From assembly GCA_022510785.1 (NCBI GenBank), contig JAFLSV010000003.1, forward strand, positions 62,001-126,000: 64,000 nt of DNA, in the 5' to 3' direction. The notes below the pieces were generated by a model. That model ran no database searches. It was not told the DNA's origin and worked only from the letters and a program-made list of their open reading frames with translations. Position 1 is the stretch's first letter. Each line of letters begins with the position of its first letter. Origin of the DNA: Desulfovibrionaceae bacterium (GTDB lineage: Bacteria; Desulfobacterota; Desulfovibrionia; Desulfovibrionales; Desulfovibrionaceae). Position numbers and translations under genes: made by a program. This document shows positions 52,122 to 60,609 of the stretch, in pieces.

Positions 52122-53249
52122 TCAGCGCCCCGCGTTGCCGGGAGAGCGGAGCGCGGCGGACACAGGGGAGTCCTGGTTCAGCACTTCGTCATACAGGGCC
52201 GCGTATTCCGCGCCAAGGCGGAAAGGCCGGAAGCCCTCCAGCGCGGCATGACCGCCCGTCACCAGCTTCTCCCGCAGGGCGGGTTCCTGCATAAGGCGCA
52301 GCATGGAACCGGCCAGGGCCACCGGGTTGGCCGGGGACGAAAGCAGAAGCGACGTTTTGTCTTCGCCCAAATCCCGGTGGGCCGCCAGGGCCGTGCAGGC
52401 CACGGGAACGCCGCAGCTCCACGCATCCAGAATAACCGACACCCCGCCCCGGCCCGCCGAGTCACAGCACAGGGCCGCGTCGGCCGCCTCAAGAAAGACG
52501 CGCCGATCCTGGCCGCCGATGAGGCTCAGCCTGTCCCGCACACCCAGCTTGTCCGCGCTCTCCAGCAGGGAATCGAACAAGGGGCCTTCGCCCACAATGC
52601 GCACTTCCCATTCCGGCAGATCCTCAATACCCATGGTTTGAAGATAGGCCATGGACTGAATGAGGCCGGCATGATCCGCCGCCGGGGTCAGGGCGCCCGC
52701 GGCCACAAAAATGAAGCGCCCGTTCTGGTGCGCGCTGATAAAGCCCGCATGGGCCCTGTCGGGCGCGGCGGGGCGGGCGGCGGGCAGAATGACCCGGATT
52801 TTGGCGTCCGGCACGCCGTTGGCGTGGGCCAGCCCGGCCAGTTCCGTTCCGGCGCAGACCACGGCGTCGAGCTGCTGAATACTCCGGGTGCGCAGTTTTT
52901 TGCCGTTTTCGGGCGCGGTGAAGAGGGTGTGCACAAGGTGCAGCTCGCGGTGACGGCGGCGCAGCAGCGCGGCCCGGGTCAGGGCGCCGGGATCCAGGGT
53001 ATGAAGCAGACGCACGCCGTGACGCCGAATCAGGCGGTGCAGGCTCCACATCAAAGCCAGGGCGGAGCCGCTGTGTTTCAGTTCCACCAGGGGCAGGTCA
53101 GCCTTTCGGGCGCCCGCGGCCAGGGGACTGCGCCAGGGGCAGGCCAGCAGGGCCTCATGCCCGGCGTCGCGCAGGGCACGGGCCAGGAGCAGAACCTGTT
53201 CCGTCTCATCAGAGGCGGTGGAACCAAGATGGAGAAGCAGCATGGACAT
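52122..53249 (-). CDS. Glycosyltransferase, GT4-like
   Basis: A 375-residue protein with two Rossmann halves. The N-terminal half begins MSMLLLHLGSTASDETEQVLLLARAL, the C-terminal half has VRIVGEGPLFDSL and the donor-binding EAADAALCCDSAGRGGVSVILDAWSCGVPV, close to the E-x7-E region of retaining GT4 enzymes. The acceptor is not known; a role in LPS or surface glycan synthesis fits the neighbouring GT2 gene, which is divergent. The start may be 53249 or 53243 since two ATGs are close. No ribosome site is strong. Confidence 0.8.
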   Translation of the reverse strand: MSMLLLHLGSTASDETEQVLLLARALRDAGHEALLACPWRSPLAAGARKADLPLVELKHSGSALALMWSLHRLIRRHGVRLLHTLDPGALTRAALLRRRHRELHLVHTLFTAPENGKKLRTRSIQQLDAVVCAGTELAGLAHANGVPDAKIRVILPAARPAAPDRAHAGFISAHQNGRFIFVAAGALTPAADHAGLIQSMAYLQTMGIEDLPEWEVRIVGEGPLFDSLLESADKLGVRDRLSLIGGQDRRVFLEAADAALCCDSAGRGGVSVILDAWSCGVPVACTALAAHRDLGEDKTSLLLSSPANPVALAGSMLRLMQEPALREKLVTGGHAALEGFRPFRLGAEYAALYDEVLNQDSPVSAALRSPGNAGR

Positions 53250-53516
53250 CGGCGCAGAATAAGCGCCTTTCAGGCGGGGCGCAAGTGCTGGCGTCGCTCG
53301 TCCATGGCAGGCTTATCCTGTTGGAATTTATGGAATTTAATGATAAAATGCGCCATGCGCGGCACGGGATCGCTCAGGCATCGGGGTGGACATGCGCTTC
53401 TGCGGCATGGCATAAGGGCGCGACAGCGAAAAGGTTGAGAGCGGGAACGTCCCGGGGCGGGCGCGATGCCGGCTTCGCGGAGGGGCGCTGGAACGACGGG
53501 TTTTTCGGAGGCCCTC
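53250..53516. other. Divergent spacer of the two glycosyltransferase genes
   Basis: This spacer holds a good sigma-70-type promoter toward the GT2 gene. The promoter region includes the tandem 9-base repeat TGGAATTTA at 53322-53339. Nothing else is seen. Confidence 0.45.
53321..53349 (+). promoter_or_regulatory. Sigma-70-type promoter for the GT2 gene
   Basis: TTGGAA, 17 bases, TAAAAT, in an AT-rich patch about 165 bases before the GT2 start. Two tandem TGGAATTTA copies fill the spacer. Confidence 0.55.
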
Positions 53517-54794
53517 ATGCCTGACGTGAGCATCATCATTCCGGTTCACAACAAGTGGGAGCTCACCCGCGCCTGCCTGCGCTCCCTGGCCGAGCACAGC
53601 CGCGGGACGGAATGCGAGGTGATTGTGGTGGACAACGCCTCCAGTGACGACAGCCCCGCCGCCTGCCCGGCTTTGGGCGAAAGCCTGTTCGGCGCGCGTT
53701 TTCATTACCAGCGCTTTGAAGAAAACCGCAATTTCGGCCCGGCCTGCAATGCCGGGGCCGCGCTGGCTGATTCGGATCTGCTCTTTTTTCTTAATAATGA
53801 CACTCTGCTGACGCCGGGCTGGCTGCCGCCCCTGCTGGAGGCCCTGACGGCGGAATCCGGGCTGGCCGCGGTGGGGCCGCTGCTTGTGTACCCGGATGAG
53901 ACGGTACAGCACCTGGGCATTGTCATCAGTCCGGCCGGAGCCAGCATGGGGCATTTGTACGCGGGGCTTTCCGCCGGGCATCCCCTGGCCCGCCGCCGCC
54001 GCCGCTTTCCGGCCATTACCGGCGCCGCGCTTATGCTGCCCCGCGCTCTTTTTCTGGAGGAGGGCGGCTTTTGGGAAGAATATGCCAACGGCTTTGAAGA
54101 TGTGGATCTGTGCCTGAGCCTGGCGAAAAAGGGCCGGGCCATGAGCGTGGTTCCCGAAAGCCGGGTGATTCATCTGGAAAGCCAGACGCCTGAGCGGCGC
54201 GCCCGTGACGTGGATAACGGCCGCCTGCTCCGGACGCGGCATGATTTGAGCCGTTTTGCCAATATGCATACCCTGGCCGATGAGGACGGCCTTGCCCTGC
54301 GGGTGGAAGCGGATCTTCAGGTGCGCTTTGCAGTGCCCGAAGAACGCCGGCGGGAACTTTTGCTGCGGGCGCGCGCGGCTCGTTCCTCCCGGGGCGATCT
54401 GTGCCTGAACCTGCTGAAGCTTCTGGAAGACGAGCCCTTCTGGGATGAAGGCTGGGCCATGCTGGCCGCGCTGCTGGAGGGAGAGGGCCGCCGGGAAGAG
54501 GCCCTGGCCCTGTGGTTCCGGTATTTGCGCCTGAGCCCCTCGCTGGACGCGGCGGAACAGGCCGTGCGGCTCATGCGGGCGCTGGGCATGGACGCCTCTG
54601 ACCTGAGCGCGGACGTGGCGCGCTGGCACGCGGGTATTCTTGACGAAGAAGCCTATGCCGCCAGACTGGCGGGTATTCTGAGCCTGCTGCGCCGCGACGG
54701 GCCGCGTTCACTCATTCCCGCCTACGAGCGGGCCGCCGCCAGGGCGGCGGAACTGCGCGCGCGTCTGCGTGCCGCGGCGCGGCGGCAGTCATAA
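53517..54794 (+). CDS. Family 2 glycosyltransferase with C-terminal extension
   Basis: A 425-residue protein. Residues about 1-235 are a GT-A fold of GT2: SIIIPVHNKWELTRACLRSL, VIVVDNASSDD, then ENRNFGPACNAGA, LFFLNNDTLL (DxD-like NND) and GFEDVDLCLSLAKKG, as in rhamnosyl- and related transferases. The final 190 residues have no known domain; they are helical, with many Ala, Leu and Arg, perhaps TPR-like (WAMLAALLEGEGRREEALALWFRYL). The start is fixed by GGAGG 6 bases upstream. Acceptor unknown; surface polysaccharide or flagellin modification are possible. Confidence 0.85.
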   Translation: MPDVSIIIPVHNKWELTRACLRSLAEHSRGTECEVIVVDNASSDDSPAACPALGESLFGARFHYQRFEENRNFGPACNAGAALADSDLLFFLNNDTLLTPGWLPPLLEALTAESGLAAVGPLLVYPDETVQHLGIVISPAGASMGHLYAGLSAGHPLARRRRRFPAITGAALMLPRALFLEEGGFWEEYANGFEDVDLCLSLAKKGRAMSVVPESRVIHLESQTPERRARDVDNGRLLRTRHDLSRFANMHTLADEDGLALRVEADLQVRFAVPEERRRELLLRARAARSSRGDLCLNLLKLLEDEPFWDEGWAMLAALLEGEGRREEALALWFRYLRLSPSLDAAEQAVRLMRALGMDASDLSADVARWHAGILDEEAYAARLAGILSLLRRDGPRSLIPAYERAAARAAELRARLRAAARRQS

Positions 54795-54822
54795 AAAAGC
54801 CGCCGGATCGGAATCCGGCGGC
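54793..54822 (-). terminator. Intrinsic terminator of the 123-residue gene
   Basis: On the minus strand GCCGCCGGAT and ATCCGGCGGC pair around TCCG, then six T. It overlaps the stop codon of the converging GT2 gene. Confidence 0.85.
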
Positions 54823-54854
54823 ACGGGCGGCACGCACCGGGGCCGCCGTCAGCA

Positions 54855-55226
54855 TTAATGTTCCACTTCCACCTGGGCGGCCACCGGTGTTTCCGGGGGC
54901 AGGGTGAGGTAGCGAACCTTCACCGAGTCGCCGCTTTTCAGGCCATCCAGGCCGGAGCCGAGCTCCCTGCCCATGACGCCGCCCAGCACTTCCGATTCAA
55001 ACGCGGTCTGGGGGCTGACGCGGAATTCCACATCGCCCTTTTTTTCCACATTGACAATGAAGGTATTGCGGGGGCTGTTCACGGCCTTGACCACCCCGTG
55101 TACCGAGGCGTCATGGCTGGTGTCGCGAAGAATGCTGTCCAGGCCGTTGACATTGAAGGATGCGGCGCCGGCGCTCAGGGGCAGGCACAGGCTGAACCCG
55201 GCCAGGGTCAACCAGAAACTACGCAT
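54855..55226 (-). CDS. Small periplasmic protein, paralogue-like to the upstream gene
   Basis: A 123-residue secreted protein. The signal peptide (SFWLTLAGFSLCLPLSAGAA) ends near residue 21. The mature part is beta-rich: ASVHGVVKAVNSPRNTFIVNVEKKGDVEFRVS then LKSGDSVKVRYLTLPP, an OB-like/CusF-type layout. AAGGAG 6 bases upstream fixes the start; a MNKEY reading 6 codons earlier is excluded. The upstream gene at 55335 shows the same layout, GIVELKRKDG..IRVSDNT and LKKGDRVRARV, so both may have arisen by duplication. Function unknown. Confidence 0.75.
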   Translation of the reverse strand: MRSFWLTLAGFSLCLPLSAGAASFNVNGLDSILRDTSHDASVHGVVKAVNSPRNTFIVNVEKKGDVEFRVSPQTAFESEVLGGVMGRELGSGLDGLKSGDSVKVRYLTLPPETPVAAQVEVEH

Positions 55227-55334
55227 GGTATACTCCTTGTTCATACACGCTTGAGGGCGTTTTCGGGCGTTTTGCCCGCGCCGTCCCTGTTCCCGTGACG
55301 GAACGGCGGCCAGAGGCGCGGGCGTCACGCAAAA

Positions 55335-55838
55335 CTACAGATGAAACACGTCGATGAGGAGGGCGTTTTCCACGTCGTCATGGGCGGGCCATACCCGCGC
55401 GCGCACACGGTCGCCCTTTTTCAGGTCGCGGATGCCCTTGTTGGATTCCCAGGTGAAAATGTCGGCGTAGACATTGTCCACAATGGTATTGTCGCTGACC
55501 CGAATTTTGGCAAGACTGCCGTCCTTGCGCTTCAGTTCCACGATGCCGGCCGCGGCGTCCAGGTTTTCCACGGTGCCCCGCTCGACCAGCAGAAGGGGAA
55601 AGGAAACGACAATTTCCTCGGTGGGCGGCAGAATGGTCAGCACGCCCCACTCGACGCCCTGGGGAAGGGCGGCCCTGGCGGCGGAATTTTGAGCCTTTTC
55701 GGCTTGGACTTTGGCAGCCGCGGCCGATGTGGAGGGGGCGGAGGGGGTGGCGCCGGCAGGGGTATCAGCGGCGGATGACAGGGCGGGAACGCACAGCAGG
55801 CCGACGATCAGGCCCGCCAGGATGCTTTTGCGATGCAT
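55335..55838 (-). CDS. Small periplasmic protein with Ala-rich N-terminal region
   Basis: A 167-residue secreted protein; signal peptide with VGLLCVPALSSAA, then an Ala/Ser/Pro-rich low-complexity linker (about 25-60) and a beta-rich domain with VEWGVLTILPPTEEIVVSFPLLLVE, KRKDGSLAKIRVSDNTIVDN and DLKKGDRVRARVWP. The last segment matches the smaller protein downstream. The start is preceded by GAGAGAGAAAG. Its first 74 bases overlap the 3' end of the aminotransferase gene in another frame, which suggests coupled or fortuitous overlap. Function unknown. Confidence 0.75.
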   Translation of the reverse strand: MHRKSILAGLIVGLLCVPALSSAADTPAGATPSAPSTSAAAAKVQAEKAQNSAARAALPQGVEWGVLTILPPTEEIVVSFPLLLVERGTVENLDAAAGIVELKRKDGSLAKIRVSDNTIVDNVYADIFTWESNKGIRDLKKGDRVRARVWPAHDDVENALLIDVFHL

Positions 55839-56808
55839 AGGCTTTCTCTCTCATGGTTGGAACTTCTGAAAACGGCGTTCCTGCGGCCAGCAGCGCGGCG
55901 TGCAGTTCCTGACGGAGCCTGCGGGCCACGGGGCCGGGGCGGCCGTTCCCAATGGGGCGCCCCTCGTAATGCGTGACGGCCACACATTCGGGCGTGGTTC
56001 CCAGTACCAGGATTTCGGAAGCCTCGTACACGATATCTTCGCTGATGTCGGTGAGTATCACCGGCATGAAGGCGCGGGCCAGCTCCATGGCCAGAAGGGC
56101 CGTGGTGCCGGGCAGGGAATGCTGGAACGGAGGCAGCAGAAGGCGGCCTTCGGCGTCCACCACCGCCACGTTGGCGATGGCCGCTTCGGCCAGGCAGCCC
56201 CGCTCGTCGAAGGAAAAGCTGACGTTGACGCCCCGTTCCGCGGCCTCTCTGGCCATGAGCATATTGGGCAGGTAGTTGGTGGACTTGATTTGGGCCAGAT
56301 AGGGCTGCTTGGCGGGCACGGCGCTGCGGCAGGCCGTGAGGCCCCTGTCCCAGTAATCCCGTGGCAGGGGACGGCTGCGGGTCGCCACCATGAACAGGCT
56401 GCTGCGCGGACATTCGCGCGGATCCACCCCCAGGCCGCCGCCGCCCCGGCCCAGCAGGATTTTCAGGCCGCCATCAGCCACGCCCGCCGCGCGGGCCACA
56501 TCCAGCACGATGGATCGCACCTCATCCCAGGGGCAGGGCGGCTCAAGGCCGAGGGCGGCGGCGGAATCCTTCAGGCGCGCGATATGCGCGTCCAGCTGCA
56601 GGATGCGGCCTTCGGCCATGCGCAGGCTTTCAAAGACCCCGTCGCCGCGGTGCACCAGGTGGTCGTCCAAAGGAACCAGCATCAGTTTGGGATCGCGACA
56701 GAGAGCGCCCATGCGGTGCTCGTAAAAGACCAGCACATTCTCCGTGCCGGGCCGGGGTGTTTCCCTCAGGCGTGCCAGCCAGCCTTCCGCGTCCAGTTCC
56801 TGAATCAT
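55765..56808 (-). CDS. Class IV aminotransferase (BCAT/D-AAT/PabC-like)
   Basis: A 347-residue PLP enzyme of fold IV. The N-terminal half has VHRGDGVFESLRMAEGRIL, the PLP lysine lies in QIKSTNYLPNMLMAREA, and the phosphate cup is near AAIANVAVVD and LPGTTALLA. The family contains branched-chain aminotransferase, D-amino acid aminotransferase and aminodeoxychorismate lyase; the motif set does not decide among them. The C-terminal 25 residues are basic and overlap the following signal-peptide gene by 74 bases, so this tail may not be conserved. It follows asd by 52 bases. Confidence 0.85.
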   Translation of the reverse strand: MIQELDAEGWLARLRETPRPGTENVLVFYEHRMGALCRDPKLMLVPLDDHLVHRGDGVFESLRMAEGRILQLDAHIARLKDSAAALGLEPPCPWDEVRSIVLDVARAAGVADGGLKILLGRGGGGLGVDPRECPRSSLFMVATRSRPLPRDYWDRGLTACRSAVPAKQPYLAQIKSTNYLPNMLMAREAAERGVNVSFSFDERGCLAEAAIANVAVVDAEGRLLLPPFQHSLPGTTALLAMELARAFMPVILTDISEDIVYEASEILVLGTTPECVAVTHYEGRPIGNGRPGPVARRLRQELHAALLAAGTPFSEVPTMREKAYASQKHPGGPDRRPAVRSRPVIRR

Positions 56809-56860
56809 GGAATTCCCGCTTTTTGCCCGGCTTCATGCGCGGGCGTCGTGTCCGTCCGGT

Positions 56861-57907
56861 TTATTTCACAAACATATCCGGCGCGCGCACCGCGAGCAGA
56901 TCGCGCTTCAGCAGTTCCTCGGCAATCTGCACGGCGTTGAGGGCCGCGCCCTTGCGCACGTTGTCCGCCACCACCCACAGATTGAGGCCGTTGGCTATGC
57001 TCTCGTCCTCGCGGATCCGGCCCACAAAGACCGCGTCCTCGCCGGCCGCGTCCACGGCCATGGGGTACATGGTCTGGGCGGGGTTGTCGCAGACCTGCAC
57101 CCCGGGCGCGGTGGCCAGCAGGGCGCGGGCTTCGCGGGCGCTCAGCTTTTTGGCCGTTTCAATGTTGATCGCTTCGGAATGGCCGTAAAACACGGGCACG
57201 CGCACGCAGGTGGCGGTCACGCGGATGCCGGGATCCTCCATGATTTTGGTGGTCTCGTGCACCATTTTCATCTCTTCCCTGGTGTATTCGTTGTCCAGGA
57301 AGACATCGATATGCGGCAGGCAGTTGAAGGCGATGCGGTGGGGATAGGTCTTGATTTCCGGGTCGCGCCCGTTGAAGAGCTGGCGCACCTGGCTTTCAAG
57401 CTCGGCAATGCCCTTCTGCCCCGTGCCGCTCACGGCCTGGTAGGTGGAGACCACCACGCGCCGGATGCCGGCGGCGTCGTGCAGGGGCTTGAGGGCCACG
57501 ACCATCTGAATGGTGGAGCAGTTGGGGTTGGCGATGATGCCGTTGTGATTTTCCAGCGCGTGCGGATTGACCTCCGGCACCACCAGGGGACAGCGATCGT
57601 CCATGCGCCAGGCGCTGGAGTTGTCCACCACCACGCAGCCCGACGCCGCGGCATAGGGCGCGTATTCCAGCGAGGTGGAGCCGCCCGCTGAAAAAAGGGC
57701 CAGGTTCACGCCCCTGAAGGATTCCCTGGTCAGCTCCCGCACCACCAGTTCATCATCCCCGTAGGGCACCCTGCTGCCCGCCGAGCGGGACGAGGCCAGG
57801 GCCAGCACCGAGCTGGCGGGAAAATTCCGTTCGGCCAGCACGCTCAGCATTTCGCGCCCGACGGCGCCCGTGGCCCCCGCGACGGCCACCACCAGAGACT
57901 TCTTCAT
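56861..57907 (-). CDS. asd: Aspartate-semialdehyde dehydrogenase
   Basis: A 348-residue NADPH-dependent enzyme that reduces aspartyl phosphate to the semialdehyde, the branch point for lysine, threonine, methionine and diaminopimelate. The N-terminal nucleotide loop is AVAGATGAVGREM, the catalytic Cys130 lies in NPNCSTIQMV, and the substrate His/Arg region is PHRIAFN and later EDPGIRVTATCVRVPVFYGHSE. It starts with a normal ATG preceded by CAGGAG. It is followed by the aminotransferase gene on the same strand. Confidence 0.97.
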   Translation of the reverse strand: MKKSLVVAVAGATGAVGREMLSVLAERNFPASSVLALASSRSAGSRVPYGDDELVVRELTRESFRGVNLALFSAGGSTSLEYAPYAAASGCVVVDNSSAWRMDDRCPLVVPEVNPHALENHNGIIANPNCSTIQMVVALKPLHDAAGIRRVVVSTYQAVSGTGQKGIAELESQVRQLFNGRDPEIKTYPHRIAFNCLPHIDVFLDNEYTREEMKMVHETTKIMEDPGIRVTATCVRVPVFYGHSEAINIETAKKLSAREARALLATAPGVQVCDNPAQTMYPMAVDAAGEDAVFVGRIREDESIANGLNLWVVADNVRKGAALNAVQIAEELLKRDLLAVRAPDMFVK

Positions 57908-58104
57908 ACCATGTGCTCCTGTCAGCGAATGCGCCCCCCGTCTGTCCGGTCATTCCGCAGAGGCGGCCAGGGCAGGAGGAGGGGCGGCTGGAAAGAAAAA
58001 TTTTTTTGGCATTGCTCCATGGCGCTGTCAAGCCGCTTTTCCCCTTGCCGTGTGCGCTGCCGCATTTCCCCGCGCCGTTCGGGTTTTCCCCGCGTGTTCT
58101 GATT

Positions 58105-59265
58105 TTACCCGGGGGCCGTGAATTCGCCGCTTTTTCCGCCCGCCTTGTACACAAGCCGCACATCGCGGATGATCATGTCCTTCTGCGCGGCTTTGGCCAT
58201 GTCATAGATGGTGGCCGCCGCTGTCTGCACGGCGAACAGGGCCTCCATTTCCACGCCTGTCGCGCCCCTGGCGCGGACTTCGCTTTCCAGAATCACGGCC
58301 GGGGGCTCATCCTGAATGCTGAAACGCAGGTCGGCGTAAGTGATGGAGAGCGGGTGACAGAGGGGAATCATCTCCCAGGTGCGTTTGGCCGCCATGATGC
58401 CCGCTATTTTGGCCGCGGTCAGCACGTCGCCCTTGGGCAGAGCCCTGCGGCGCAGCAGATCCAGGGTTTCCGCCCGCATTTCCACCACGCCCCGGGCCCG
58501 GGCCACGCGCTCGCTTTCGCCCTTGCCCCCCACATCCACCATGCGCAGAGAGCCGTCGGCCGCCAGATGCGAAAAGGCCGGCGCGCGCACCGTGTGTATC
58601 AGGCTTTGCAGAACTTCATCCGGCGTCAGATCGGAGGTGTCGATGACATGGGCGTCCGGCGCGGGCCGCAGCGGATCCACGGCGCGCGTGCGATCCTGTT
58701 CGTCGCGGGCCCTGATGGCCGCCAGCACGGCCGCTTTGTCCGCCGCTTCGCCCCGCTGCGCCAGATCGCGGCAGCGCCGTTCGGCGCGGACTTCGGGCCG
58801 GGCGTCCAGAAAAAACTTGTGCTGGGCTTCGGGAAAGACCCGTGTGCCCATGTCCCGCCCTTCCGCCACCAGCGACCAGCGGCGGCCCATATCGCGCTGC
58901 ACGCTTTGCAGCGCTTCGCGCAGCGCGGGCAGGCGGGCCACCAGCGAGGCCAGCCGGCCGGCCTTTTCGGTGCGGATTTCATCGCCCACCATCCGGCCAT
59001 TGCAGAAAAGGCACAGGCTGTCCGGATTCGAGGGGCAGCTCTCCAGGCTGAAGCGGTATTCCGCGCAGCGCCGCCTGAGTTCCCCGTCGCTGAGGTCGGC
59101 CGCGCCCGCGCCCAGGCCCAGGCCCAGGGTGCGGTACATGGCGCCGGTATCCAGATACGCCACGCCCAGGCTTGCGGCCAGGCGGCGGGCCATGGTGCTT
59201 TTGCCCACGCCGGCCGGGCCGTCCAGGGTGATGACCGAAGGGCTGTCGCGCAGGTCTGGATTCAT
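58105..59265 (-). CDS. Fused cytidylate kinase - cyclic pyranopterin monophosphate synthase (Cmk-MoaC)
   Basis: A 386-residue single-frame fusion. Residues 1-228 are CMP kinase: P-loop GPAGVGKS (16-23), YLDTGAMYRTLGL, and EGRDMGTRVFPEA; it phosphorylates CMP and dCMP. Residues about 231-386 are MoaC, which makes cyclic pyranopterin monophosphate in molybdenum cofactor synthesis: RMVDVGGKGE, LPKGDVLTAAKIAGI, PLCHPLS, GVEMEAL and DMAKAAQKDMII with GGKSGEF. Both active regions look intact. There is no linker, stop or frameshift at the joint (near 58581). The ATG is 3 bases after hisC, with AAGGAG inside the hisC end. Fused CMK-MoaC is unusual. Confidence 0.93.
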   Translation of the reverse strand: MNPDLRDSPSVITLDGPAGVGKSTMARRLAASLGVAYLDTGAMYRTLGLGLGAGAADLSDGELRRRCAEYRFSLESCPSNPDSLCLFCNGRMVGDEIRTEKAGRLASLVARLPALREALQSVQRDMGRRWSLVAEGRDMGTRVFPEAQHKFFLDARPEVRAERRCRDLAQRGEAADKAAVLAAIRARDEQDRTRAVDPLRPAPDAHVIDTSDLTPDEVLQSLIHTVRAPAFSHLAADGSLRMVDVGGKGESERVARARGVVEMRAETLDLLRRRALPKGDVLTAAKIAGIMAAKRTWEMIPLCHPLSITYADLRFSIQDEPPAVILESEVRARGATGVEMEALFAVQTAAATIYDMAKAAQKDMIIRDVRLVYKAGGKSGEFTAPG

Positions 59266-59268
59266 GTC

Positions 59269-60417
59269 TCATCTCCTTAAGGAACAGGGGCGCAGAATAT
59301 CCGCGCATGCGGCCAGGAAGCACCGGTTTTCGTCGTCTGTTCCCACACTGACCCGCAGCCAGTCTGGCAGATGGTAGCCGCCCAGACCGCGCACAATGAC
59401 GCCCCGTTCCAGCAGGGCCTGATGCAGGGCGCGGGCGTCCGGCCCAGCCTTGGGCGGCGCGAACATCAGAAAATTGGCGTGGCTGGGCAGCACCGCGCAG
59501 CCCAGCGCCCGCAGTCCCTCGGACAGGACGGCGCGGCCCTCGGCCGTCACGCGCCGGGTCAGGCTGTGGAAGGATTCATCCCCCAGGGCGGCTATGGCGG
59601 CCTGTTCGGCCAGCAGGTTCACCGAAAAGGGCAGGCGTACCCGCCACATGTACTCTGCCAGGCGGGGGGGCAAAATTCCGTAGCCCACGCGCAGCCCGGC
59701 CAGGCCGTATACCTTGGAAAAGGTGCGCAGCAGGGCCAGGTTGGGCGTCTTGTCCAGGTGCCTTAAAAGGGACTCCTTTTCGTCCGCATCGTCCATGCCC
59801 GCGAAATCAATGTAGGCTTCGTCCACCACCAGCAGGCAGGCGGGGGGCAGGGCGCGGGCCACGCGCAGCAGTTCCCGCGCGGGGGCCAGCCGGCCGGAAG
59901 GGTTGTCGGGTGAGGTGATGAAGACCAGGGTCGTGTTGGCGTCCACCCGTTCCAGCAGCCCGTCGAAGTTAAAGCTGAAATCGTCGTTTAAGGGGGCGCG
60001 GCGCAGCTCCACTCCGGCCAGGCGGGCCTGGGTGACATAGAGCCCGAAGCAGGGCCGGAAGGCCACGGCGTTGTGCTCGCCGGGCACGGCCCGCACCCGG
60101 AAGAGCAGATCAATGACCTCATCCGAGCCGTTGCCCACAAAAATCCGGGCCGGCTCGACCCCCAGGCGGGCGGCCAGAGCCTCCACCAGCCGGGGATTGC
60201 CCGCCTGGGGGTAGCGGAAGACGGATGCGGCGCCGCGCTCCAGCGCCGCCCGCACCACGGGCGACACGCCCAGCGGGTTTTCGTTGCTGGCCATTTTAAT
60301 AACGCGCTCAAGGTGGTAGCGCCGGCGGATATCCTCGATGCTCAGGCCGGGTTCATAGGGCTCAAAGGCCGCCACCTCCGGGCGCACGTCATCGGGAGAG
60401 CTGAAGGGCATGGGCAT
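59269..60417 (-). CDS. hisC: Histidinol-phosphate aminotransferase
   Basis: A 382-residue PLP enzyme that makes histidinol phosphate in histidine synthesis. The family pattern is complete: SNENPLG near residue 44, the aminotransferase segment ITSPDNPSG, DEAYIDF, and the PLP lysine Lys235 in TFSKVYGLAGLRVGYG. The C-terminal LRVSVGT is the phosphate loop. Two close ATGs (60417 and 60411) exist. HisC-type enzymes can also act on aromatic amino acids; no other his gene is in the window. The cmk-moaC gene starts 3 bases after its stop. Confidence 0.95.
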   Translation of the reverse strand: MPMPFSSPDDVRPEVAAFEPYEPGLSIEDIRRRYHLERVIKMASNENPLGVSPVVRAALERGAASVFRYPQAGNPRLVEALAARLGVEPARIFVGNGSDEVIDLLFRVRAVPGEHNAVAFRPCFGLYVTQARLAGVELRRAPLNDDFSFNFDGLLERVDANTTLVFITSPDNPSGRLAPARELLRVARALPPACLLVVDEAYIDFAGMDDADEKESLLRHLDKTPNLALLRTFSKVYGLAGLRVGYGILPPRLAEYMWRVRLPFSVNLLAEQAAIAALGDESFHSLTRRVTAEGRAVLSEGLRALGCAVLPSHANFLMFAPPKAGPDARALHQALLERGVIVRGLGGYHLPDWLRVSVGTDDENRCFLAACADILRPCSLRR

Positions 60418-60538
60418 GGTGTTCTGCCTTTTTTTGCGAGGCCGCCAGGGCCGGCGGGCCGGATAATCGGGAACGGACGGGCCGCCGTGACACGGGGCCG
60501 CGCGCCTTGCGCCCTGCCATGAGGAGGTTGCGCGCGGG

Positions 60539-60587
60539 AAAAAAAGCCGCTTTCCGGCGACGCGGAGCGCGCTCCCCGGAAAGCGGA
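60539..60587 (-). terminator. Intrinsic terminator after uspA
   Basis: On the minus strand CCGCTTTCCGG and CCGGAAAGCGG form a perfect 11-bp stem with an internal GC arm, then GC and seven T. Confidence 0.85.
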
Positions 60588-60609
60588 TACACGGCGCCCG
60601 AGACGAAGC

